64,000 bases of DNA from positions 10,838-74,837 of the forward strand of contig CAAFUR010000033.1 in assembly GCA_900766245.1 (NCBI GenBank), given 5' to 3'. Origin of the DNA: Veillonellaceae bacterium (GTDB lineage Bacteria; Bacillota; Negativicutes; Veillonellales; Veillonellaceae). Made by a program: the position numbers and the translations under genes. Below, piece after piece: positions 42,755 to 51,528 of this stretch. Position 1 is the first letter of the stretch, and the number at the start of each line of letters is the position of its first letter. The notes below the pieces were generated by a model, which saw nothing but the letters and a program-made list of their open reading frames with translations, made no database searches and was not told where the DNA came from.

Positions 42755-44050
42755 ATGTTTAGTTTAGAAAAATCAAAACAAGCCTTTACAGAGGCTCGTA
42801 CATATATGCCGGGTGGTGTGAACAGTCCCGTTCGCTCTTACCGCAGTGTAGGGGGCAATCCCCCTTTTATCAGTTCTGCTAGCGGATCTCGCATTTACGA
42901 TATCGATGGCAATGAGTACATCGATTACGTATTGTCTTGGGGTCCTATGATTCTAGGTCATGCGAATCCTGAAATCGTGGCGTCTATTTTGGAAGCCATC
43001 CCTCGTGGTACTAGTTATGGAGCACCAACACTGCTTGAAACAGAAGTGGCGAAAAAAATTCAAGCTTTCTATCCGTCGATGGAAATGGTACGCATGGTGA
43101 ACTCCGGTACAGAATCTACTATGAGTGCCTTGCGTTTGGCTCGTGGCTATACAGGTCGTGACAAAATTGTGAAATTTATCGGCTGTTACCATGGTCATAG
43201 TGATAGCTTGTTAGTGAAAGCTGGTTCTGGCTTAGCTACCTTTGGCGTGCCTGATAGTCCCGGCGTGCCAACTGGTGTGGCAGAGGATACGATTACATTG
43301 CCATACAATGATTCTGATGCAGTTCGCCAATTGTTCGAGGCTCATGGTGAAAGTATTGCAGCCATCATCGTGGAACCAGTAGCAGGTAATATGGGCTGTG
43401 TACCTCCTGTGGAAGGATTCTTGGAGACTTTGCGTGAAGTAACTAAAGCACACGGCGCGGTTCTCATCTTTGATGAAGTGATGTGTGGTTTCCGATCCAG
43501 TTCTGGGGGGGCACAAAAATATTACAATGTCATCCCAGACTTGACATGCTTAGGTAAAATCGTAGGTGGCGGCTTACCAATGGCGGTATTCGGTGGCAAG
43601 AAAGAAATCATGTCTGCCATCGCTCCATCCGGTCCTGTGTACCAAGCAGGTACCTTAAGTGGTAATCCAGTAGCCATGGCAGCTGGTCTAGCTACCTTGT
43701 CTATGTTGCAAAAACACCCGAATGCATTCCGTCAAGTAGAGGAATCTACAGAAGCCTTATGCCAAGGATTAGAAGCAGCAGCGAAAGAAGTAGGCATACC
43801 TGTGGTGGTGCAACGTGTGGGCTCTATGTTTACACTGTTCTTCACGGACAAAGCGGTGCATAACTTTGATGACGCTAGCGCTTGCGATATGGAAGCGTTT
43901 AAAACATTCTTCCACTACAACTTGGAACGTGGCATCTATTATGCAGCTAGCCAATATGAAAGCAACTTCTTATCTACGTGCCACAGCGAACAAGACTTGG
44001 CGTACACATTGCAAATTGCCAAAGAAGCGTTTCAGGCGATTAAAGGGTAA
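42755..44050 (+). CDS. hemL: Glutamate-1-semialdehyde 2,1-aminomutase
   Basis: HemL converts glutamate-1-semialdehyde to 5-aminolevulinate with PLP. The 431-residue protein shows MPGGVNSPVRSYRSVGG, NSGTESTMSALRLARG, the PLP-side region FDEVMCGFR and the Schiff-base lysine near residue 268 in CLGKIVGGGLPMA. It is the last gene of the tetrapyrrole operon, which covers all steps from glutamyl-tRNA to precorrin-2 and siroheme. No late heme genes are visible. Confidence 0.97.
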   Translation: MFSLEKSKQAFTEARTYMPGGVNSPVRSYRSVGGNPPFISSASGSRIYDIDGNEYIDYVLSWGPMILGHANPEIVASILEAIPRGTSYGAPTLLETEVAKKIQAFYPSMEMVRMVNSGTESTMSALRLARGYTGRDKIVKFIGCYHGHSDSLLVKAGSGLATFGVPDSPGVPTGVAEDTITLPYNDSDAVRQLFEAHGESIAAIIVEPVAGNMGCVPPVEGFLETLREVTKAHGAVLIFDEVMCGFRSSSGGAQKYYNVIPDLTCLGKIVGGGLPMAVFGGKKEIMSAIAPSGPVYQAGTLSGNPVAMAAGLATLSMLQKHPNAFRQVEESTEALCQGLEAAAKEVGIPVVVQRVGSMFTLFFTDKAVHNFDDASACDMEAFKTFFHYNLERGIYYAASQYESNFLSTCHSEQDLAYTLQIAKEAFQAIKG

Positions 44051-44122
44051 GACGTATATTGATCGTTCCTATGAAGAGTCATGGAAACTGATAGAAACTA
44101 ACAGAATATATGTATGAATAAA

Positions 44123-44182
44123 AATGCCATACACATCGAAGATAATCTATGTTACACTAGATTATAGAGAGTGTATGGCATT
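44123..44182 (+). repeat. Long two-tier hairpin after hemL
   Basis: AATGCCATACAC (44123-44134) pairs exactly with GTGTATGGCATT (44171-44182), and inside it ATAATCTA (44142-44149) pairs exactly with TAGATTAT (44158-44165). The tail is TTCTTTAGG, so it is at best a weak terminator. It lies 134 nt before the sulfurtransferase gene and may be part of its leader. Confidence 0.6.
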
Positions 44183-44316
44183 CTTTAGGTTTTACATGGA
44201 CGGAGCTCCTATTATCAGGATAGAAATCTCATGTGATACAGAGTTATTAGATACGAATATTTCAGATATATTAGATGAGATAGGCGTGTCATATGTTATA
44301 TATTGGAGGTGTAACA

Positions 44317-45132
44317 ATGAGCGTGTTATTTTCGCCGAAAGAATTACAAGAACAATTAGATAGAGTGGTGGTCCTTGATGCACGTGGCTTTGATGCCTAT
44401 GCAGCAGCCCATATTCCAGGGGCTTTTGCCATCGATATGGATGCACACATGAGTGGTCCTTTAGGCGTACATGGTGGTCGTCATCCCTTGCCAGACATGG
44501 CTGTCTTAGCAAATCGTTTGAGCGAATGCGGTGTGACCATGGATTCTCATATCGTGGTGTACGATGCGTGGATTTCTTTTGCCGGACGATTGCGATTCTT
44601 GCTACTATACATGGGTTTCACCAATGTGAGAGTCCTAGCCGGTGGTATTGAGCGCTGGCATCGTGAAGGGTATCCGTTGACCCAAGAGGAGACAACAATA
44701 GTGGCAGATCCAAAGCCATTGGAGTATACTTTGCAAGACCATTTACTCATGCATCGTGATGAAGTCTTACAAGCCAGTGAATCTGGTAGTCATGTGATCA
44801 TCGACGCACGAGCACCACAACGCTACGATGGATCGGTAGTGGATACCATGGATGGTATGACCGGCCATATCCCGGGGGCAATCAACCATTTCTACGAATG
44901 GGGATTTACTCCTGATGGTGTACGGCCCATTGCAGAATTAGAACAAGCCTACGGTGACTTAGCTAAGGTGGAGAAACCTATCGTTGCCTATTGTGGTTCT
45001 GGTGTGACAGCAGCAAACTTAATGATTGCTTTAGCAGAAGTGGGTGTGGAACCAGCTATGTATGTAGGCAGTTCTAGCGATTGGGTGACCTATGAAGGGT
45101 TCCCGTTAGAGACGGGTGTGAATACATTATAG
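44317..45132 (+). CDS. Two-domain rhodanese sulfurtransferase
   Basis: A 271-residue protein with an inactive N-terminal rhodanese domain (VVLDARGFDAYAAAHIPGAFAID) and an active C-terminal domain with the catalytic cysteine near residue 226 in YCGSGVTAA. The CGSGVTA loop is typical of 3-mercaptopyruvate sulfurtransferases rather than thiosulfate types. It may supply sulfane sulfur for cofactors or cyanide handling. It starts at ATG 44317 after GGAGGTGTAAC. Confidence 0.92.
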   Translation: MSVLFSPKELQEQLDRVVVLDARGFDAYAAAHIPGAFAIDMDAHMSGPLGVHGGRHPLPDMAVLANRLSECGVTMDSHIVVYDAWISFAGRLRFLLLYMGFTNVRVLAGGIERWHREGYPLTQEETTIVADPKPLEYTLQDHLLMHRDEVLQASESGSHVIIDARAPQRYDGSVVDTMDGMTGHIPGAINHFYEWGFTPDGVRPIAELEQAYGDLAKVEKPIVAYCGSGVTAANLMIALAEVGVEPAMYVGSSSDWVTYEGFPLETGVNTL

Positions 45133-45434
45133 GTTTACATTGTCAGTATAGTAGATAGTGATTCATATGTATGCATAGTACTACTATAGTGTAATTGATA
45201 CTAATCATGTAGTAGATTGTCATTACATGCAAAATGTTTTCAATATAATACGATAAAAAACAGAGGCCTTTGGAATAAGACCTCTGTTTTGTTATATTGC
45301 ATTTATTTTTTAATAGTTTCTTGCTGGTGTGTCCTTATGAGTATGGATTGTATAGCAGATACTAAGTAGTAAAGAACTCATATAATGCGGAGTATATAGT
45401 GTTTCAAAATATACAGTATTTTATAGGAACGTAA
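45133..45434. other. Intergenic region between convergent genes
   Basis: About 300 nt with the terminator at 45257-45291 and otherwise unremarkable A+T-rich sequence. No small gene or RNA was recognised. Confidence 0.5.
45257..45291. terminator. Bidirectional terminator between the sulfurtransferase and the MFS gene
   Basis: AAAACAGAGG (45257-45266) pairs with CCTCTGTTTT (45281-45290). Confidence 0.8.
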
Positions 45435-46634
45435 TTAATGATGAGCTGTTGAAGTGCGCCCTAATGTTACTTTCAAGAAGACCCCTGTTAATGCAATAAT
45501 CATACCTGTCACGATAAACATGGTACTAAAGCCCCATTGCGATACGATGGCTGAACCACCTACAGCGCCCATAAAGTAGCCGAAGAACAAAGTGGATTGG
45601 TTGTAAGCAAAAATTTGCCCAGCTAAATGTTTTGGTGTAATACTCGCGATATAGGTGTTGATTCCTGGCAATAGTCCGCCTAATCCAAAGCCTAGTAAAA
45701 ATCGAATGATACATAAGATGATAATAGAGTCAGTAAAGGCTTGTGGAATTGTTAGGCATCCTACATACATAAAACTTGTCCAAAGAATGAATTGAGGCCC
45801 TAATTTGTCGATGTAGCGACCGAGTACAGAGCTAGCTAACATTTGAGCAATCCCTGTAGAGGTGAAAGCTAAACCAGCTAGTAATGCGATGTGTTCGTGG
45901 CCACGGCCTACAATATGTTGCACGAATACAGAAAGGATAGGAGCTGATGCCATGGTGGTGAAGGCAAAAATGAAAGAAGCGATAGATACGAAGATAAGAC
46001 CTTTCCAATTGGAAATAGATTGCTGTAAGTCTTTGAGAGAAGGAGATGGGCCTTTTACTTTAGGAGTAAAGTCTTCTTTTATGAATAATAAGGAAGATAA
46101 AAAGGCTATGCCTAGTAAAGCGGATACGACAAAAAAAGCATACCGAATACCAAAGGTGCTTCCCATATAACCACCAATCATAGGTCCTAATAAAGAGCCT
46201 CCCAAGTTGGCAGCGGATAATAGACCTAAGGCCCAACCAGTTCTGGACTCTGGAGTTTGGGTGGCTACTAACGTAATGGATCCAGAAAAAAATCCAGATA
46301 CCATACCATTTAGAATGCGGATCATCACAACATGTTCAGGGCTTTGTGCGAATCCAAGAAGTGCATTGGTGACCATCATTCCAAAACTAGCTCGTAGTAA
46401 AATTAATTTTCTTCCTTTTCTATCAGCTAGTTTTCCCCAAAAAGGTGAGACGAGGGCCACCATAAGATAGGTGACACCCATGGCGATACCAGACCAATTG
46501 GCAAGAGCTCCTTGATCATGGACACCTAGGTCCTGTAGATATAAGGGAATGAGAGGGGCTGCTTGACTGAGTCCCACTGATGCCATGAAGGCCCCGAATA
46601 AACAAACGTATAACGTGCGTTTCCAAAGTTCCAT
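45435..46634 (-). CDS. Major facilitator superfamily efflux-type transporter
   Basis: A 399-residue membrane protein with about twelve helices. The loop motif WGKLADRKGRKLILLRA between helices 2 and 3 is the MFS signature A, and GPMIGGYMG in helix 5 resembles the antiporter motif C of drug-efflux members. I start at ATG 46634, after TAGGAG, rather than the upstream ATG at 46691 that lacks one. It is one of few reverse-strand genes. Substrate unknown; multidrug export is plausible. Confidence 0.88.
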   Translation of the reverse strand: MELWKRTLYVCLFGAFMASVGLSQAAPLIPLYLQDLGVHDQGALANWSGIAMGVTYLMVALVSPFWGKLADRKGRKLILLRASFGMMVTNALLGFAQSPEHVVMIRILNGMVSGFFSGSITLVATQTPESRTGWALGLLSAANLGGSLLGPMIGGYMGSTFGIRYAFFVVSALLGIAFLSSLLFIKEDFTPKVKGPSPSLKDLQQSISNWKGLIFVSIASFIFAFTTMASAPILSVFVQHIVGRGHEHIALLAGLAFTSTGIAQMLASSVLGRYIDKLGPQFILWTSFMYVGCLTIPQAFTDSIIILCIIRFLLGFGLGGLLPGINTYIASITPKHLAGQIFAYNQSTLFFGYFMGAVGGSAIVSQWGFSTMFIVTGMIIALTGVFLKVTLGRTSTAHH

Positions 46635-46910
46635 ATTGACTCCTATATGACCATGAGAACAAGACTTATATTGTCTTGTGAAACATTTCAAATCTCTATG
46701 TTCTTATGGTAGCATATCAGTGAGATTTATTATACCCCTAATCTAGGTATACCTCTAATAGTTTCTTGTAGGATTCCGAGTAGATTTTTATACATATGGT
46801 TCTAGCATTTGTGGTGTATGGGTATGGAGAAGTGTGACTGTTTGACTGTATAATAGCATCACAGTCGGAGGATATGCGACTCTTACATGTTTAGAATACG
46901 ATTAAAACTA

Positions 46911-46939
46911 TTGCAACGGCCCCGCAGATAGTATATAAT
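46911..46939 (+). promoter_or_regulatory. Promoter of the ileS T-box transcript
   Basis: TTGCAA (46911-46916), a 17-bp spacer and TATAAT (46934-46939) put the start of transcription near 46946, just before the T-box RNA. Confidence 0.75.
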
Positions 46940-46945
46940 TGTACC

Positions 46946-47216
46946 TGTAATTGACAACGATATATGTTAATACGTTGATAAAGACGGTCATGCAAGGTAG
47001 CTCCGAGCGAGTGAGGGATGGTGAAAGCCTCATGGGTGAATGTATGGCGGATCACTTTTGAGTATATGTTGGGGAGCCCATAGTGGGGGTACCCACATCG
47101 GTGGACACCGTTATATGTTTGAGCGATGATTCGTTGGGGGTAACTTTCACAAGAGTCATCAGTAGGGTGGTACCACGGATTTGCATTCGTCCCTTCGGGG
47201 AGCGGGTGCTTTTTTT
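46946..47216 (+). promoter_or_regulatory. T-box riboswitch controlling ileS
   Basis: The leader of about 270 nt senses uncharged tRNA(Ile). The canonical T-box sequence AGGGTGGTACCACG lies at 47164-47177. The terminator follows (47183-47193 with 47198-47209, one bulge, then seven Ts). A likely isoleucine specifier ATC stands at 47051-47053, followed by a purine, in the expected distal part of stem I. When tRNA(Ile) is uncharged it should pair with the T-box bulge and prevent termination. The specifier assignment is inferred from the downstream gene and position. Confidence 0.92.
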
Positions 47217-47234
47217 ATTGAGAGGAGAAATACA

Positions 47235-50081
47235 ATGTCTAATGAAGTGGATTATGGTAAGACCTTGCACTTGCCTGAAACAGAATTTCCTATGCGTGGC
47301 AATTTGCCAAAGCGCGAACCAGAATTTATCAAGTTTTGGGAAGATAATAAAATTTATGAAAAACGCTTAGCGAAAAATAAAGGTAAAAAATCTTTCATTT
47401 TACACGATGGCCCTCCCTATGCGAATGGTAAATTGCACATCGGTCATGCTTTGAACAAAACATTAAAAGACATTGTGATGAAATATAAAACAATGCAAGG
47501 CCATTACACACCATACATTCCTGGTTGGGATACACATGGTCTTCCTATCGAACATGCGGTTATCAAAAACACTGGTTTGAACCGTCATGAAATGAGTCCA
47601 TTAGACCTTCGCAATCAATGTCGTGAATACGCATTGAACTGTGTAGAAGAACAAAAGAAAGATTTCATCCGTTTTGGTGTGCTTGGTGAATGGGACCGTC
47701 CGTATTTGACATTGCGCCCTGAGTTCGAAGTAAAACAAATCGGCGTGTTCGGTGAAATGGCGAAACGCGGCTATATCTATAAAGGTTTGAAAACTGTATA
47801 CTGGTGTACACATTGTGAAACTGCCTTGGCAGAAGCGGAAATCGAATATGCTGAGAAGAAATCTTTCTCCATCTATGTGAAATTTGCTTACGTAAACGGT
47901 GCTGACAGCACATTGCCAGCAGGTTTTGATACAAGCAAATTGTTCTCCGTTATCTGGACAACAACTCCTTGGACAATGCCTGCCAACCAAGCTATCTCTG
48001 TGAACCCAGAATTAGATTACTCTTGGGTGAAAATCGGCGATGAAGCATGGTTATTAGCGAATGGCTTAATCGAAACAGCTACCAAAGAAATGGGCGTAGA
48101 ATCCTATGAAGTGTTGAATACGTTCAAAGGTAGCGAATTAGAGTTGGCGAACTTTAAACATCCATTTGCAGATCGTAATGCTCCTATCTTGTTGGGTTCT
48201 CACGTTACCTTAGACGCTGGTACAGGTTGCGTACATACAGCGCCTGCCCATGGTGAAGATGACTTTAACGTAGTAAAAGCTTATAAAGATGCAGGTAAAA
48301 TCGACTTTGAAATTTTATCTTTAGTAGATGCTACAGGTCGTTACATTGCCAAAGTAGACGAACCTCGTTATGGTGATACAGAACAACCACTAGCTGGTGT
48401 TGAAATCCACGATGCAGAAGTGCCAGTGATCAAAATCTTGGCTCACAATGGTGCGTTGGTGCAAAAAGGCAATATTCGTCACCAATATGCCCATTGCTGG
48501 CGTTGTAAAAATCCTGTTATCTATCGTGCTACAGAACAATGGTTCTCCTCTGTGGATGGCTACCGTCAAGAAGCATTGAAAGCTATCGACGAACAAGTAC
48601 AATGGATTCCTAAATGGGGTCATGACCGTATTTATAACATGATTGCAGACCGTGGGGACTGGGTTATCTCTCGTCAACGTGCGTGGGGTGTGCCAATTCC
48701 TATCTACTATTGCGACCATTGTGGAGAGCACATCATTAATGATGATACTATCTCTTCCTTACAAGAATGGTTTGCCAAAGAAGGTTCTAATGCTTGGTGG
48801 GCTCATGAAGCAAAAGAATTATTACCAGAAGGATTCACATGTCCATCTTGTGGACATGATTCTTTCCACAAAGAAACAGACATCATGGACGTATGGTTCG
48901 ACAGCGGTAGCTCTTGGTCTGGCGTATTGGAACAAAATGAAATGGATGTGCCTTGTGCTATGTACTTAGAAGGTTCCGACCAACATCGTGGTTGGTTCAA
49001 CTCTTCCTTATTAACAGGAATCGCTACACGTGGTCATGCACCATACAATGCCGTATTGACTCACGGTTTCGTGGTGGACGGGGAAGGCCGTAAAATGTCT
49101 AAATCTGTAGGCAATACAGTGGCTCCTTCTGATATCATCGATGTACACGGTGCTGACGTAATGCGTTTGTGGGTATCCTCTGCAGATTACCAAGCAGACG
49201 TGCGTTTGTCCAAAGACATCGTAAAACAATTGGCAGAAGTATATCGTAAAATCCGTAACACATTCCGTTTCTTGTTAGGTAACTTAGATAACTTTAACCC
49301 TAACACTGATAAAGTAGCATACAAAGACTTAACTGAATTGGATCGTTGGGCATTACATCGTTTAGAAGAAGTTCGTCAAAAAGTAACAAATGCTTACGAA
49401 AACTATGAATTCCACATCTTGTATCACACAATCCATAATTTCTGTACCGTAGATTTATCTTCCTTCTATTTAGACGTGTTGAAAGATACAATGTATGCAG
49501 AGAAAGAAAACAACGTAGCTCGTCGTAGTGCACAAACTGCCATCTACGAAATCTTGACAACATTAGTTAAAATGGTGTCTCCAGTTCTTTCTTTCACAGC
49601 CGAAGAAGTATGGCAATACATGCCAAAAGAAGACGGCATGGAAGAAAGCGTGATGTTGGCAGATTGGCCACAAGGTCATGCAGAACATGTGGATGAGGAA
49701 TTGTCTGCACGTTGGGCAACGATGCTAGACCTTCGTAGCGAAATGACAAAAGCTTTAGAAGGGGCTCGCCGTGATAAAGCAATCGGTCACTCTTTGGATG
49801 CATCCATCACTGTCTATGCAGATGGCGATGCGTACCAAGCATTGACTGGATTCGGCGCTTCCTTAGCTAGTTTGTTGATCGTGTCTGAAGCCCATGTAGT
49901 GGAAGGCCGTGACAATGCACCAGCCAACGCAGTAACAGTAGAAGACGGAGCATTATCCATTGTGGTAACTCCTTCTGAGTTAGAAAAATGCGAACGTTGT
50001 TGGATTCACCGTGACACAGTTGGTCAAGATGGGGATTATCCAACATTATGTGCTCGTTGCGCTGAGGTAGTCAAAGGATAA
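47235..50081 (+). CDS. ileS: Isoleucyl-tRNA synthetase
   Basis: IleS charges tRNA(Ile). The 948-residue class I synthetase has the HIGH motif at residues 68-71 (GKLHIGHALNK), the KMSKS motif near residue 620, an editing domain (TTPWTMPANQAI) and a C-terminal zinc finger (CERCWIHRDTVG and CARC). I start at ATG 47235 after GAGGAG; an in-frame ATG at 47181 lies inside the T-box terminator. Expression is controlled by the T-box leader. ileS typically follows divIVA in Firmicutes; here the hem block separates them. Confidence 0.97.
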   Translation: MSNEVDYGKTLHLPETEFPMRGNLPKREPEFIKFWEDNKIYEKRLAKNKGKKSFILHDGPPYANGKLHIGHALNKTLKDIVMKYKTMQGHYTPYIPGWDTHGLPIEHAVIKNTGLNRHEMSPLDLRNQCREYALNCVEEQKKDFIRFGVLGEWDRPYLTLRPEFEVKQIGVFGEMAKRGYIYKGLKTVYWCTHCETALAEAEIEYAEKKSFSIYVKFAYVNGADSTLPAGFDTSKLFSVIWTTTPWTMPANQAISVNPELDYSWVKIGDEAWLLANGLIETATKEMGVESYEVLNTFKGSELELANFKHPFADRNAPILLGSHVTLDAGTGCVHTAPAHGEDDFNVVKAYKDAGKIDFEILSLVDATGRYIAKVDEPRYGDTEQPLAGVEIHDAEVPVIKILAHNGALVQKGNIRHQYAHCWRCKNPVIYRATEQWFSSVDGYRQEALKAIDEQVQWIPKWGHDRIYNMIADRGDWVISRQRAWGVPIPIYYCDHCGEHIINDDTISSLQEWFAKEGSNAWWAHEAKELLPEGFTCPSCGHDSFHKETDIMDVWFDSGSSWSGVLEQNEMDVPCAMYLEGSDQHRGWFNSSLLTGIATRGHAPYNAVLTHGFVVDGEGRKMSKSVGNTVAPSDIIDVHGADVMRLWVSSADYQADVRLSKDIVKQLAEVYRKIRNTFRFLLGNLDNFNPNTDKVAYKDLTELDRWALHRLEEVRQKVTNAYENYEFHILYHTIHNFCTVDLSSFYLDVLKDTMYAEKENNVARRSAQTAIYEILTTLVKMVSPVLSFTAEEVWQYMPKEDGMEESVMLADWPQGHAEHVDEELSARWATMLDLRSEMTKALEGARRDKAIGHSLDASITVYADGDAYQALTGFGASLASLLIVSEAHVVEGRDNAPANAVTVEDGALSIVVTPSELEKCERCWIHRDTVGQDGDYPTLCARCAEVVKG

Positions 50082-50128
50082 TAACAATAGCATAAGTAGT
50101 CAAAGGTTCAAGTACTATCAATTTAGGT

Positions 50129-50163
50129 AAGGCAAGGGGATATATCATTTCCTTGCCTACTTT
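50129..50163 (+). terminator. Hairpin after ileS
   Basis: AGGCAAGG (50130-50137) pairs with CCTTGCCT (50151-50158), followed by a weak ACTTT tail. Confidence 0.6.
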
Positions 50164-50182
50164 CTAACAAAGGAGATGCTCT

Positions 50183-50716
50183 ATGAACGTATTGATTGTG
50201 ATAGACATGCAACATGATTTTATTGATGGAACTTTAGGTTCACCGCAGGCGCAGGCCATTGTACCGGCGGTACGTGAAAAAATTCGCAATTTTGATGGTC
50301 CCATTGTGTTTACTCGTGATACCCACGATGGCGGTTATCTTGAAAGCCAAGAGGGGAAACATTTGCCGGTGGAACATTGTGCCCGTGGTACCAAAGGCTG
50401 GGAGATTGCCGATGATCTGTTGGAAGTGGCTCGTGAACGAGGTCAACGTGTAGATGTACTAGATAAACCTAACTTTGGGTCCTTAGATTTGTTGGCCCAT
50501 CTTAAAGGAATGCAGGAAGAGAAACCTATCGAATCTTTAACCTTGATTGGTTTATGTACGGATATTTGCGTGGTTTCCAATGCTTTGATTCTAAAAGCAG
50601 GCTTGCCAGAAGTTCCTCTTCATGTGGATCCGAAATGTTGCGCAGGGGTGACCCAAGAATCTCATGAGGCGGCATTGCTGACTATGAAGATGTGTCAGTG
50701 TATTGTGGAAGAATAA
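50183..50716 (+). CDS. Isochorismatase-family cysteine hydrolase (nicotinamidase-like)
   Basis: A 177-residue hydrolase. The catalytic triad of the family is visible: D8 in IDMQHDF, K95 in LDKPNFGS and C129 in GLCTDICV. Metal-ligand-like D46, H48 and a later His (KHLPVEHC) fit nicotinamidases (PncA), which deamidate nicotinamide for NAD salvage. Substrate is inferred; a generic amidase or isochorismatase-like function remains possible. It starts after AAAGGAGATGC and stands alone between two terminators. Confidence 0.87.
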   Translation: MNVLIVIDMQHDFIDGTLGSPQAQAIVPAVREKIRNFDGPIVFTRDTHDGGYLESQEGKHLPVEHCARGTKGWEIADDLLEVARERGQRVDVLDKPNFGSLDLLAHLKGMQEEKPIESLTLIGLCTDICVVSNALILKAGLPEVPLHVDPKCCAGVTQESHEAALLTMKMCQCIVEE

Positions 50717-50755
50717 TATGCGTGAACCAAACAATGTCATAAAGAGATAAGCCAT

Positions 50756-50806
50756 ACATGGTAAGTGTACTAGCACATATAAAGCTGTATACTTACCATG
50801 TTTTGC
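50756..50806 (+). terminator. Terminator after the nicotinamidase-like gene
   Basis: ACATGGTAAGT (50756-50766) and ACTTACCATGT (50791-50801) pair perfectly and are followed by TTTG. Confidence 0.75.
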
Positions 50807-50926
50807 TGTATATGTTATATAGTATAAGTGTGTGATGCATATGCTTGCAGTAGTTAGGGAACGGCTTTTCTTGGTGTATGGTCGAAATGGAATCTACGTA
50901 GTATACTAAGACTAGGAGGCTTGCCT

Positions 50927-51124
50927 ATGTACTTTCATATTAAAGACACCTGCGTGTGTTGTGCTGGATGCGCCATGGATTGTCCGACACAGGCTATCAC
51001 TCGTAAAGGTGATCGCTATGTCATACATCAGGACATGTGCATTCACTGCGGCGATTGTTATGCCATATGCCCAGTAGGTGCCGTGCAGATGATAAAGAAA
51101 AAGGACTTGGATACGAACGAATAA
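50927..51124 (+). CDS. 2[4Fe-4S] ferredoxin
   Basis: A 65-residue electron carrier with two complete clusters: C9-x2-C12-x2-C15-x3-C19-P and C38-x2-C41-x2-C44-x3-C48-P. An extra cysteine C11 adjoins the first motif. Such clostridial-type ferredoxins link pyruvate oxidation, hydrogenase and other low-potential reactions, which suits the hydF-encoding anaerobe. I start at ATG 50927, 7 nt after GGAGG, not TTG 50921. The terminator overlaps its 3' end. Confidence 0.92.
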   Translation: MYFHIKDTCVCCAGCAMDCPTQAITRKGDRYVIHQDMCIHCGDCYAICPVGAVQMIKKKDLDTNE

Positions 51125-51149
51125 AATGTTTGTGTACCAAGTCTTTTTT
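51104..51149 (+). terminator. Terminator overlapping the end of the ferredoxin gene
   Basis: GACTTGG (51104-51110) pairs with CCAAGTC (51137-51143), extended by a weaker inner stem, and TTTTTT follows. The left arm is coding sequence. Confidence 0.75.
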
Positions 51150-51290
51150 GCTTTTTTTGTCAGTATTGAAATGAAATGCTAGTAACTAATGAATATATCG
51201 TAGAGTACTTCTTATATACATCGTTAAGAGGTTGTGTCACAAATATTTGACTACTATAGAATTTATTAGAGACTTTCACTGAACATATCC

Positions 51291-51319
51291 TTGACAAATA
51301 GATATAAGAAGATTATAAT
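51291..51319 (+). promoter_or_regulatory. Strong promoter of rpoBC
   Basis: A consensus TTGACA (51291-51296), a 17-bp spacer and a consensus TATAAT (51314-51319), about 210 nt upstream of rpoB. Confidence 0.88.
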
Positions 51320-51325
51320 ATTTAA

Positions 51326-51528
51326 TTGCAAAAAAGTAACTATAACATTGAATTGATGAAGGAATATATCCAAGGTTGTGCTGAAATGAGGAAAGCAAGG
51401 TTCACAAGAAAAAATTACGAGCCTTGCTTATTTTGTCATTGGTCAGCAGGAAAACTGAGACCTGGAATCGTCTGCAGTCATACCGTTATAGAATATGTAA
51501 GCCAATTATTATGAGGGGTGAAAAGAAC
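51326..51528 (+). promoter_or_regulatory. Untranslated leader of rpoB with hairpin
   Basis: The rpoB message has a leader of about 200 nt. AAGCAAGG (51393-51400) pairs exactly with CCTTGCTT (51422-51429), followed by ATTTTG, which looks like a weak attenuator. A 62-codon open frame with a TTG start crosses it but shows no convincing coding signal. The leader may control RNA polymerase synthesis; this is inferred. Confidence 0.5.

Noticed and set aside
44124..44363. 79-codon frame between hemL and the sulfurtransferase
   Set aside because: It starts inside the long hairpin, has no ribosome-binding site and runs into the sulfurtransferase in another frame. The hairpin explains the sequence better.
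51326..51514. 62-codon frame in the rpoB leader
   Set aside because: TTG start without a ribosome site and overlapping the leader hairpin. A leader peptide cannot be excluded but is not supported.
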